DNA of 64,000 nucleotides, from positions 72,971,912 to 73,035,911 of the forward strand of contig NC_092793.1 in assembly GCF_918797505.1 (NCBI RefSeq), given 5' to 3'. The notes under the pieces were generated by a model. It had not been told where the DNA came from. It saw only the letters and a program-made list of their open reading frames with translations, and did not search any database. Origin of the DNA: Bemisia tabaci. Taxonomy: Eukaryota > Arthropoda > Insecta > Hemiptera > Aleyrodidae. The position numbers and the translations under genes were made by a program. Each line of letters opens with the position of its first letter. The first letter of the stretch is position 1. Positions 12,601-23,300 of this stretch are shown piece by piece.

Positions 12601-15600
12601 TATTTACTATGGATCTTTATTTATCGATTAAGCTAAAACCGACGTCTTAACTAAAATGTACCTCCAATTTTTCTCCACTTTTATGGTATGTATGAGATTT
12701 CAACGCCGAGTTTAAAGATGAGTATTCACTTTAACATTTACTTTTTTATTTCAGAGAGAATAAATAATAATTTACTATTGATGCAGAATCATATTTTTGA
12801 TGACAGACTTAAAAATCTAGAGGAGGGAAGACTGAAGAAAGGCATCGATGACTATAACGTTCTTTGGAGGTAATGGGAGAAATTCATAGAATATAAGTTA
12901 TTTATTCTTGATGAAATGAGGCGGATTTAGTGTTGGGCATTTTTTCTCAAGTTTTCAATTTACTGTGGTGCTTTCATTCGAAGTGATTGATCGGGATGAA
13001 AATGTTAACGAGTGTGGCCACTAAAAAACTTTTAAAAATGAGGTAAAATTCTTAAAATTTTACTTCTTTTTTAAACGTGACCTAGTCTGGTACTTTTTAA
13101 TTTTTAAATACTAAAAAACTTGGTAAATTGAACATTTAAAAAAATGAGAGAGAGGCAAATTAAACGAATATTAGAAAGAAATTAGGGAGGATTGAAACTA
13201 AATACGTTGAAAAATATACGCAAGAACTCTGATATTTTTCCCCTGATTTAGATGATAACTGAAGTAAAACGCACATACTTTAGTGAGTCCTCCCCCCCCC
13301 CCGCCACAAAAAGAAGTCAACCTTAAAATCTTTATATATTCAAAAAATATTAACCTAGTTCCTCTAGTTCAGTTAATAGCTGATGCGAACATTAATTGGC
13401 AGACATTTGTGCTCAATAGCAGCCAAGCCTCAAAGAGAGGAAAAACAAGCAAACTTATTATCCATGAACGTTGATTGTTTACAGGCATTTGAATAATATT
13501 AAGTCCATATTTATGCAATGGGCCAATTTCTCAGTTCTGGGTGGAATGACTACGATTACAATGATGACATTCGCTGCACTCACCGTGAGTTTTCAAGTGT
13601 ACATTTGCTTAAAATATACAGGCGCAACATTTTTAGGTTTGATGTGCTTTCAAACTAAACGCATTAAACGGGAGTCCGCCTGACACGATCATACTTTGTC
13701 CAGTTTAAGTTGCGACTTAACCCCTTACCTCTTTTTTTCCGTGACTCCACCCCGTTTGATATCGGAAATATCTCGCTTTTACCATATAAAATTCACTGAA
13801 ACAACCGACTAGAAGCTCAAGTTAAAAACTTAGGATTCCTTTCGGATAATCAATAGAACATTCTTAAACCACAGGGAACAATATTCATTGGGAGATGAGC
13901 CCTGTCTATGATTTATTGTTATGGATCTCTGGGTTCATGGCGGAATGGATGTAGTGTCTCTTGATTCGAATACTCCCGATAGTAAATTTCACTGGTAAAT
14001 TATGATTGTTAATTTCTGACGTAAAAAATTATACACAAGAGTCAACTAAATAATATCATGTTTGGTTCATACTATGCAGAGATGCGCGCCTAGTCTGAAT
14101 CTCCTTTGACTAAATGAGCTTCTTCTATTTTAGGAATTTCTCAAGTCAGACAAGAGTGGGAAAGCAATCACTCAAGGTGTCGTTTTTTTATCGTATGTGA
14201 TGTCTGCTGTGTTGGTGATGTTCACGTTTTATTACTCCGCAACATTGCTACAAGAATCAGTAGGTTAATATTCTTAGATGTATGGTATTAGCATTTAGAC
14301 CAGATTTTAGGTAAACTTATTGCCTAAGGAAACACTACGCTGGTTAGTACCAGCGTAATAATAGTTCTACCGGAGACGTTTATTAAGACTCAATTATTTT
14401 CCCCAATTACGTACAAATTAATTACCCTACATTTTGGACCATATTAATGCTTGAATTACCTTTTAAAAATTGACTTATTTACACTAAAAAAATGATGCAA
14501 AATTGGATTGACTCAAAATGAACTATGCGTATGGGATTTGCGCATTTCATAGTTCGTGTTGGTCTAATTCATTCATAAGTAGTTCCTTTTAACATAAACA
14601 CTTTCAGAATAAGTTTGAAGGCAAGTAAAAAGTGAAACGATGGATGCAGATTGATCTGTAAACAGGCGCATCTATAATAAATCTACAAAACCACGTGCCT
14701 TACTCCACGACGATGCAGATTTCCTGCCAGTATTTTTTCTGAAGGATGATTTGTCATCGGCGTTATTCAAAATTTCTCGTACTTTTTCTTTGCCTTGCTT
14801 TTACTTTCTCTGGAATATCATATTCTATGGTGAAAATTATAAAAATAACACGTAACGCATAACGGTTGAGGTGCAAAGCGTTCGGGGGAGGGGGTTGACC
14901 GCGAAGCAGTCACGAGGCATAGCGTACCTAGCCCCCTAGTTCTTTAAATTTTTGTGGAATTATTTCAAGTTATTCTCTCTTGAAAGAAATGAAGAACGAA
15001 CGTGAATTTTTGAAACACCACAATTATGAAATTGTGTTATCTCTGTTTCATAATGAAGATGCCATCTCTTGCTTGAATATTGCATATAAGTACTGAATCA
15101 GATCAATTTTATACTCCCCTTGATGTTTGAGGCATTTCCTTCCTTTGACTATTCATGGTCTACTAGTCTCCTCTCTTAGGGCTTTGAAATGTAAAACGGT
15201 CTTCACAAACTATTGATCACCACACTGCAATTTTGTAATTCGTTATTTGTAATTTTTCAGAGTGAGGATATTAGATTCGCCCTGTGGAATCACGACTGGA
15301 TTAAAACAGGATTTAGACATAAAAAGCTACTGAAAATGTTTCTCCTTCGACTTAACAGCCCAATACGGATGAAAACATTTCAGTTTAGACCTATCCATCT
15401 CGAGCGATTTTCTAACGTGAGTATATATATGACCCATCGAACTTAATATTGAAAATATCCACCGGAGCATTGCAACTCCACGCAGGGAAATTTAATCGAA
15501 ATGAAGATTATTCTATGCTATTCCGGCCTTCTTGTATTTCGACCACGATAAAGTTTAATAAGATATAGTTACAAGATACCTGGCAACAGGGCCGGATTTA

Positions 15601-17732
15601 CCTACTTGCCGCCCATTGGCCGCCTGTATTTTGCCGCGCGCCCCCTTCTCATTCGTTTCGAAACATCAATAAAAACCAACAAATGAACTTGCCGGAGGGG
15701 GAGGGGTGCATAAGACTCGTTTACCTACTCGTGTTGGATATGTCGCAGGCAATTAGCAATCGCCGGCAAATTGCAATTTATTCGTATTGAATTAACAAAT
15801 TAAAAAAATTTAAAGTGAAAAAAGTAAAAACGAGATAGGAAGTAGTGATTATGCTTTGAATTCAAACGTACGTTATCCTCTTTTTCTTGAATGTATGGTA
15901 CATACCAGCTAGCACACTTGCGAGTTCGTGAAATGTAATCAATAATCTGCGTTGGGTTTGGTTTGGTTAAGCAACTAAACTAACTCCTTGGCAAAGCGGA
16001 GAGTATCGCTGGATTTGAAGGCGTTCCAAGCTGAGGTCTTGCCTTGAATTTCTTCTCTAAAGAAACCTTTAATATATCGATGGCATTGTGATTGCGATTT
16101 GACGAATTGACAAGTACGGAGCTTGTAAATTGCCGGCGATTGCTGATTGCCTGCGACAGATACATTTTTTGCGAAAGCCCTGTCAACACTACTAGCAAAA
16201 TTTCACTGAACTCTGCGCGAAAAGTTAAGTTCCGTAAACCTACCTCTGTGTGGACAAGGTCCTCCATTTATAAGAAATAAACAAACAAATTATGAAAGAG
16301 CTAACATAATTGTGGTTTAATAAATTTAACTTCCGTCGCTGCGCCGCGCCGCGCTGATCGCACTGTGTTTGGCGCAATGCGTGAAGTATTCCTGCAGTCT
16401 TGTAGGCGTTATGCATCTCACGCCAACCGCTCCTGACCGCACTGTGTTTAGCGCAATGGGTGAAGTATTCATGCAGTCTTGTAGGCGCTAATATGTGTTA
16501 CATGCCAACCGCTGCGCCGAGGGCTTGTCCTTTTCATTTCAAGTCCTCGTCATCATTCCTCTCTGCGCTGAGCTCTAGGCCAAATTGCGTGTTAAGTTCC
16601 TCTCTTAACTTGACTAATGGGCCTGTTGCATGCAAGAGATACAGCCGCGCGAATAGACTTTTTAGAGGTTAAATGATACGAAAATTACGATGGTCACATT
16701 AAAAAAGTCTGAAATACACTCCTCACTGCGCAATTTGCGTTGTTAGGAACGCGCTTTTTCAAATTTCCCGCGTCTGGGGGCAGTTTTCTAATCACCGGAA
16801 ACGAGCAAACGGCGGGCTCGAAGATTTCCGGAAGATGCCGAGTCGTTGTTGTTGTTGTTATATTTTCCTTCAGTTTGTTTACAAACCCAACGTGATCTCT
16901 TATAGTGGTCCATATACGCTTTATGCGGTAACCAAATCGATCAACTTTTAAATAACCAACGCAATCCTTCTACATTTCCTTTCACGATATCACGAGCTCC
17001 GATTTTTAGGTTATGTTGTCAGTTTTAGTTGACCGGAAATAGCCGCGAGTTGCCGTTAATTGTTTCCGTAAGAAAACTGCCCCCAGACGCGGGAAATTTG
17101 AAAAAGCGCGTTCCTAACAACGCAAATTGCACAGTTAGGAGTGTATTTCAGACTTTTTTAATGTGACCATCGTAATTTTCGTGTCATTTAACCTCTAAAA
17201 AGTCTATTCGCACGGCTGTACCTCTTGCATGCAACAGGCCCATTAAATATGCTGTTTCTTGTATCACCGAAAAACGACAAAATTAGAAATTACTATACTC
17301 TCGGAAAAGAGAGATTTGTCCCCTTTTCTCATTGATAATTTTGTTTTCTGAATCCGATTTTTTTTATACCTAAATTTAAAAAAATTGCAAAATTTGCCGC
17401 CCCTAAATTTGACACCATGGGTTGCGGCCCATGTGACCACCCCCTCAATCCGGCCCTGATCTGGTAAGTTGTATCTACAGATAAAGTATATAAATGACGG
17501 AACTGATGCATTCGTCTTCAGCAGCTTGGGTACGCTTTCAAAATTTGATTTGAAGAAGAAAGTATTCTGAAATATTTACCCCTCTATCACAAATAAATGT
17601 CGATTGGTAGATAATAGATGCGATAAAAATTTGGTTTTTTTTCAAATATCTTTCCTTTTTCCTGTGTTTCAGTTTATTGCGAACTCATTCTCATACATCA
17701 CATTTTTATTACAACTGGCTCGAGCGAAGTGA
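9609..17732 (+). CDS. Odorant receptor OR-B, eight exons, start codon not located
   Basis: Insect odorant receptor subunit, expected in olfactory neuron membranes with Orco. Exons: 9609-9904, 10623-10872, 11771-11982, 12755-12869, 13485-13584, 14134-14259, 15261-15416, 17673-17732. They join in one frame for about 437 codons ending in TGA. Landmarks: LDDNWRYKLMLLHLRVYGL at the N-terminus; KKAEIAECL in exon 2; TYVLRPIW|YPWDM across the exon 2/3 junction; GIDDYNVLWR|HLNNI across 4/5; EFLKSDKSGKA opening exon 6; RFALWNHDW in exon 7; SFSYITFLLQLARAK at the C-terminus. Intron positions and phases equal those of OR-C. Oddity: exon 1 has no in-frame ATG before the conserved DNW block. A good acceptor (tttttgtgcag) stands at 9608, so a short upstream exon, possibly splitting the start codon, is likely. 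No internal stop in any exon. Confidence 0.85.
10017..10279. repeat. Small relative of the 16616 foldback element
   Basis: GGACCTGTTGCAAACTTTTGCT at the left is mirrored by AGCAAAAGTTTCAATAGGCCC at the right, and GTGAAGTTAGGAGAGCATTTC matches an inner block of the 16616-17244 element. In OR-B intron 1. Confidence 0.6.
14671..14939 (+). repeat. Possible small Helitron-type fragment
   Basis: A TC start after A (TCTATAATAAATC) and a GC-rich tail ending CCCCCTAG|T give Helitron-like termini, though the 3' hairpin is imperfect. Near its left end it includes a piece resembling the TCGACGG-family core (ACGATGCAGATTTCCTGCC). In OR-B intron 6. Tentative. Confidence 0.35.
15741..16158. repeat. TGTCGCAGGCAATTAGC-type TIR element, copy 1
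   Basis: TGTCGCAGGCAATTAGCAATC and CCGGCAAATTGC on the left; GCAATTTAC-like, CCGGCGATTGC and TGCCTGCGACA on the right. Flanked by GATA on both sides. A second copy is at 45858-46266. Confidence 0.65.
16616..17244. repeat. Long foldback element with ~180-bp arms
   Basis: ATGGGCCTGTTGCATGCAAG at the left pairs with its reverse complement at the right. The arms stay nearly identical through AGACTTTTTAGAGGTTAAATG, GCGCTTTTTCAAATTTCCCG and GGGGGCAGTTTTCT. The loop of about 270 bp contains a short GTT microsatellite. Nested inside the 15587-17458 element. Confidence 0.8.
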
Positions 17733-17822
17733 AAATGTGTAAAGAAGCTATACTATATTCCTCTGTAGAGACAAACGTATGCCGGATATCAAGATTACAA
17801 AATAGTGTTGGGTTTACTATAG

Positions 17823-17828
17823 AATAAA
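17823..17828 (+). terminator. Candidate polyadenylation signal of OR-B
   Basis: AATAAA about 90 nt after the OR-B stop codon, followed by an A-rich tract. Spacing is typical for a short 3' UTR; not confirmed. Confidence 0.45.
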
Positions 17829-18703
17829 AAAAACATTTTCTTATAAGATTTGTCACTTTCGTTTTTTTTTCTTTTTTCGACCCGAATGATATCTACAATA
17901 TTTCCCATATTCTGTATCGTCCGACTGCTTCCATTGTAACTGACGCAAAGTAGACACGGATGCGTTTAGTGGATTAAAATATGGCTTTCATTCGTGTCTG
18001 TCGTGTCCGTGTTTTATCACTTTAAATATGAACACTAATCGGTTGATAAAGGGCACTAAGTATAAATCGACACTGCTTCCTGATTATAAGGGAAACTCAG
18101 CAAAGGTGCACACCAATCCTTTTCAAGTCACTCGAAGAAGAACACTAATTGCGACTTTCATAACTCGTCGTTCCTCTGACGTAAGGACGAACCTCTATTT
18201 TTACGTGAGCCCGGGCAAGCATAGAGTTATACGTAAAACACGGCTCACGTGAAAGTACGGATACGCCTTTTCGTTGGAAGAGCGACAAAATACCCGTTGT
18301 AAGGCAAATAGTTGCTATCCTCGAATTGCTATTAGCTCCGGTGATTGTACCCTATCGTTTAAATTACTACTTCCGTCACTATGTCGATAGCCTTCTTCAG
18401 CTCAAGGATCTCCAAATTATTAATTTCTTGACATCGTAACAGGTTTGCGGAAAAATGAATCAATCTCACCAAGGGTAGTCTAATTCGTGTTTATGCTGCA
18501 ATCTATAGCAAGGTTGAAGAATTTGGGCGCCCTAGGATTAACTATACTCATTGAATCAAGGCATGGTTTCTCACAAGCTTCACAAAATCGTGTGTCCTCT
18601 CTTCTTATGTGTATATTGTAAAATTTTCCACTAATAAATCTGCTCATCTGGGTGGAGCAACTAGCGACAAAATAAAGCTGGAAAAATCTTCGCATCCCAG
18701 TGA

Positions 18704-18775
18704 AGGGATAAAGCTCGGTGGTAGAGTTTTCCCTTTGAATGTGAGAGGCCTCGGGTTCGACCCCCGGTATCTCCA
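18704..18775 (+). tRNA. tRNA-like sequence, probably pseudogene or SINE head
   Basis: A 72-nt stretch folds by eye as a cloverleaf: acceptor arm 6 of 7 pairs, D arm GCTC/GAGT with loop GGTGGTA, anticodon stem 4 of 5 pairs with loop TTTGAAT (anticodon TGA), 5-nt variable loop and a T arm TCGGG-TTCGACC-CCCGG. TGA would mean serine, but a serine tRNA needs a long variable arm, which is absent. It is therefore more likely a tRNA-derived SINE head or pseudogene than a working tRNA. Confidence 0.35.
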
Positions 18776-19010
18776 CAGTTTTTTTCGTCCAGGGAAATAG
18801 GTGGGAACAGCTCATTGTTCTTGACAGACAATCCAAAATTCCATGTGGATTCATACATTCGTACTTTTTACTCGGTGTTAAGAATTTTCAGTCCTTTTCT
18901 AGCTCGTAAATCCCACATTGTCATTCATCGGTAAGTATCTTCTTCTTTCATAAATCGGACGAAAATTCCATAAAAAATCAATGTATCATCCCCAGTCAAT
19001 AAACATAGAG

Positions 19011-19158
19011 TACATAGAGTCGTAATGTAAGTGGGAGAGCTGGCGCCACTTTTAAGCATTTTCCATGTCCCGAATTCCGAGACTCCTGTGTGACGCCGGG
19101 TCACTTTTTCGATACATAATCGATTGTTTGCGATACACGGGTACCCGGCCATCCGATG

Positions 19159-19219
<61 letters not shown>

Positions 19220-19370
19220 AGGAGATAGGAATTACCACGTATTCCACACCGCCATTTTGGATCGAAAATGTATCGAAAAAGCGACCCGAACTCGGCGCAC
19301 ACCGGGCTCGGAATTCGTCGAGCAGAACATGGCGCCAGCTCTCCCACTTACATTACGACTCTATGTACTC
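19011..19370. repeat. TACATAGAGTCGTAAT-type TIR element, copy 1
   Basis: TACATAGAGTCGTAATGTAA and GGGAGAGCTGGCGCCA at the left are mirrored by TGGCGCCAGCTCTCCC and ACGACTCTATGTA at the right. Copies at 25972 and 43877. This copy carries a long CAA microsatellite in its centre; the 25972 copy has only AACAAAAAAG and the 43877 copy AAACAAGAGG there. Confidence 0.75.
19156..19219. repeat. (CAA)n microsatellite, about 21 units
   Basis: An uninterrupted run of CAA triplets. It creates long poly-Thr, poly-Asn and poly-Cys open frames, which are not genes. Confidence 0.95.
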
Positions 19371-19900
19371 TATGTCAATAAATCAATATAACTTCAAAAA
19401 TATAGTATTTACTATACTTATATTAACCACATTGACATATTTCGTTCTAACGGCTTTATTTGATGAAGCATAATGTTAAAAGCAACAAACTAACTTGTAA
19501 GTTTTGGAACAAAACAAATATAGTTTAAATAATTAGGGCCCTTTATTTTCAGCTTAGAAATAATTAAAATTCAATATTGTTACTAAACTTTTCATGATGT
19601 AACTTCCATAAATATGAAAGGAAAATGTACTGAATCATTGGACGGAAGAAGCTAAAAGGTTTTCCTCATAAATGGGCTACATTTTGCGATTCGGGACGAA
19701 AATTTCTACCACAGCTACAGTTCAGAAACAGCGTATAATCTATTAGTTTCCATATGCAGATAAGTGCTTTTACAAATGAGTCAGAAATGGTAGTTCCTAA
19801 TTGCAAAATGTAGTCCAAATACGTGCAAACGTGTTGAGTCAATATTTCACGAGAATGAAGTTTTCGAATATCTACGTCGTGGCAAGATTTTCAGTTTTGT

Positions 19901-20290
19901 GAACTACATTTTGCAATTAAGAACTACAATATCGACGGTGAAACTACCAAACCACGTATCTCGGTTTGCGACGTCGCAGACTTCCTGTCATACTTTATTT
20001 TTTAAATGAAAAACTACCTAACGTCCAGTCTTGAAAATTTCTGTGATTTTTCCTCTTCGTGCGGAGAAAATTCTGTGAAAATTTCAAGGAATGATATTGA
20101 TTTGGTCTACTTCAAAAAAATAAAATGCGAGCGTAGATTTTTAAACACCGCAAACGAGAAACGTGGTTTGGTAGTTTCACCGTCGATATCTGGCTCATCC
20201 TAAGAAACTTATGTGGACAGGGAAACGAATGGCACTTGTGCTATTTCAAACTAAGCCACAATTTGTAGTTCCAATCGCAGGATGTAGTCC
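19901..20290. repeat. GGACTGCATTTTGC-type element split by a nested MITE
   Basis: The left part (CTACATTTTGCAATTAAGAACTACAA) and right part (TCTGGCTCATCC onward to GATGTAGTCC) together form one member of the family also at 26716-26838 and 51234-51370. The split is made by the TCGACGG element at 19930-20188. Confidence 0.65.
19930..20188 (+). repeat. TCGACGG-family MITE, subfamily A, nested
   Basis: 259 bp, forward orientation, inserted in the element described at 19901. The related uninterrupted sequence AACTACAATGTCTGGCTCATC at 26721 shows the pre-insertion arrangement and points to a TA target duplication. Very close in sequence to the 9149 copy. Confidence 0.82.
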
Positions 20291-20343
20291 AAGTATTTTC
20301 ACATGCAGCTATTTTCTGCAGCACTCCGAACACACATTAGAGG

Positions 20344-23300
20344 ATGAACAGGGATTTGGCGGACAACTGGCGTTCCAAACTGCTTTTGTGCCATTTGAAC
20401 TTCACCGGTTTGAGTAGGATTTACTCGAGAAATGACCTGGTCAGTCGGTTCATCCTCTCCACTCACATCCTGCTTCTCTTGCTCCAATTCCTCCTCTGCC
20501 TGCAGTGCATCTTTTCAATCGTTCTTCACGTCACCTCTCATCAAATCATCCTGAAACAGCTTTGCCTCGACTTCCAGTACTTGGTCCTCTCGATTGGCGT
20601 TATCGTAAGAGGTTAGCAACCGCAATCAGCCTGATGTCATCCTATTAAAAATGAGCCCAGTGACAAAATCTTTTAGAGACACTGCACTATTACGGTGCTA
20701 AGGAAAAACGCCGTATTGGCCATCAGGTGTTGCCAAATTTCCCCTGGAAAATCACTGATTTTCAGGAAAGTTTTTGAATATTTGTCTACCGATTCCTCAG
20801 ATAATTTTGTTTGTAATTTCATCTAAAACTTCTGAAAATTTTAAGGAAAAATATTCAAAATTTTCCTCAAAAACAAACATTTTATCGAAGGAAATTTGGT
20901 AACTCTCGAATGTTCATACGGCTTTCTTCCTTAGCACGGGAGACGGTTTCAGAAGAACCACGGAAAGTCACAGGCTAACACAGGCCCGCCACAAGGAGGG
21001 GGGGGGGGATAGTGGGTTCCTGGTACCAGGGCCCGGACCCCGGGGGGGGGGGGGGGCGTGTTGCCCGTGAAAAACCACTACGAATTCACATGCAACCCTT
21101 GTTTCGTAAGAAAAAGTGAAAAATTTACCCTAAAAAGTTCGCAATAGGTGAATAGATTTTTAGAAACACGCTGGGGCACTGTAGAATTCTTCTTAAATTT
21201 TCAAAGAAGTATACTTCTTGGAAAATTTCTATCTATTATCAAGATTTTTAGTACAGAGGGATATTTTTAGTAACTGCGTTTCATTTTCTTCCGTCGTCAG
21301 ATGCTAAGAGTCTCCAGTCTGAACATCCTCGACTTCAGTGGCTCATGGCTCAACTCCCTTGCCATAGATAAACGAAGGGGGAGTCAAGGGGGGCCTGGCC
21401 CTCATAGAACTGAAAAAAGTATCATATGCCCCCTCCCCCTCCAAAAAAAAAAAAATTAAAATTTTCCAGATATCTTGAATGCAACGATTCGCAAGTATTT
21501 TGTGCTAAAAGTATATATAAAAAAAAATTATTCCGTAGAAATTGATGGAAAAATTATTTATGGAAGCTTCAAAATGGGTCCGATTAGTCGTATAAATTCT
21601 AACATTTCTCGGGGGATGCCCCTCGGACCCCCCCCCCCCCCTCCGTGCTTGGGGCACGGACCTTAAAACTGGTACCAGGGCTCGAAATGGGATGTGGCGA
21701 GCCTGCATGAAGGCTATTTCTATTTAAATCTTCCGTCACATTCATACGGCGGAATGATACAACTATTTGAACTCTCCGGAATGCGTGAGGTATCACGCCG
21801 CATTTGAAGGCGTTTTCAAAACAGCCAAGTTTCGTTATCGGAAGAATCGTTTTGCATACTTCATATTATTTTGTTTCCATTTCTAACCACTTGTTTAATT
21901 ATAATCTTCTAAAACTATAAAGGAGAGGCCCCAATTTTGTACCCAATGTTTCAGCGACTTCCCGAAGGCGGATTTCCTTGAAACTTTGTACGCATGTGCG
22001 GTTCGTGCTGAAGGGGTGCAATTCGTCGTCCGATTTTCGAAATTTTGATTCTAAGGGTTGAAAACACGCTAAAAAAGGGTGACTCGTGTGTTAGAGCGGT
22101 GTTCCGCGATCGATCGTCGTCGTCTGGTCGTCGTGGTTTCCCTTCTTTTATTGCGTCTCGATCAGCTGTTTTTTCTGTCTAATTTTGGAGATTCCGAACC
22201 GGAGCAGTGTTGCCGAAATCACGAAATCTGTAATTTCACGTTATATTTTCATATGTGTTAAGAATGTTCTGCGTTCATTCTTGAAAGTTGATGTAATTAG
22301 AGGATTGTAAATTGTTCGTTCTCGGTCACCTGATGACTCGGCTGCCCGAGGCGTTCGTCGTCATGGATATTCGTCGTTTATGAAGAATTCCGATTTTTTC
22401 GTATACAGTGCGCGTCGTCTTTTGAATTTTGTTAATATTTGTCGTGTATGAAGAATCCCGAATTTTTAGTAAAGTGCGCGTATTCGTTTTAATATTGAGA
22501 ATGGATCGGAGTCGAAAACGTGGGCGTCCGGCGAAGCGTGGCAATGTTTCTCGCAATTTATCCGCGCGACGCAAAGTGCGGCATGATGGCTATCTCAGTG
22601 AGATAGATAATGTACGACGTAGGGGTGAACAGGGAAATAACCTCAATTCATTTCGGCAGAGCACTGATAATATTATCGAAAATGATTATCCGGAAAATAA
22701 TTTCGGACTTTTAAATGTGAAGTGCCAGTATTGTGATGGAAAAATTATTGAAATTTTATTTTTCCATCGAGAAGCTGGTCATCATAAAACTTAAATTCTC
22801 CATGATTTTTCGTATTCGATAGCAGCAAATTTGGTTCAAAATTTAAAGTCGTAAATTTGGATTGTTTCTCATGGAAGAGATGATTTAAGAACGGAAATTT
22901 TGAAACACCGCAACGGATATACGTGGTTTCGCACTTCAGTCGTGCGATACGGACATCCATCAAGTTTAAAAAAATGCATCAAGTCCCCGTCACCGCCGAC
23001 CAACGCGTTTGTCGATCGAATCAACTACAGGTAGTATGAGCAGGGGGTCTAAACGCCTTCAATTTTTTGAACGCAATACGGACATCCGTCGAGGTTGTAT
23101 AGTTGTATCAAGGCGCCGTTGCAAACGCGTCCCATTGTTTATCGTTACAGACGAATATAAGTTGAGAGAGGCCAGTCATGATGCCATCAATTTTATACAT
23201 ACATATTTTTGGGCAAAATGAGAGACGACGTTTCTCCTTTTGCGACGTTGCAGACTTCCTTTGAAATTTTATTTTTCTTTCGAGAAGCTGATCAACATAA

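Larger units (their letters stand above)
15587..17458. mobile_element. Composite TIR element, CAGGGCCGGATT ends
   Basis: CAGGGCCGGATTTA at 15587 and TCAATCCGGCCCTG ending at 17458 are inverted. The span holds two other complete elements (15741-16158 and 16616-17244) plus two copies of a TTCACGCATTGCGC-type unit near 16370-16500. It fills much of OR-B intron 7. No transposase is seen. The flanking 8-mers are not convincing target duplications, so the boundaries rest on the TIRs alone. Confidence 0.55.
17733..20343. other. OR-B to OR-C intergenic region
   Basis: No coding exon recognised. It contains a tRNA-like sequence (18704), a TIR element with a CAA microsatellite (19011-19370), two copies of a GGACTGCATTTTGC-type element (about 19677-19816 and 19901-20290) and a TCGACGG element inserted in the second. 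Otherwise AT-rich, unassigned sequence. Confidence 0.5.

Noticed and set aside
18925..19473. Open frames with long poly-Cys, poly-Asn and poly-Thr runs
   Set aside because: Produced by the CAA microsatellite read in different frames and strands.
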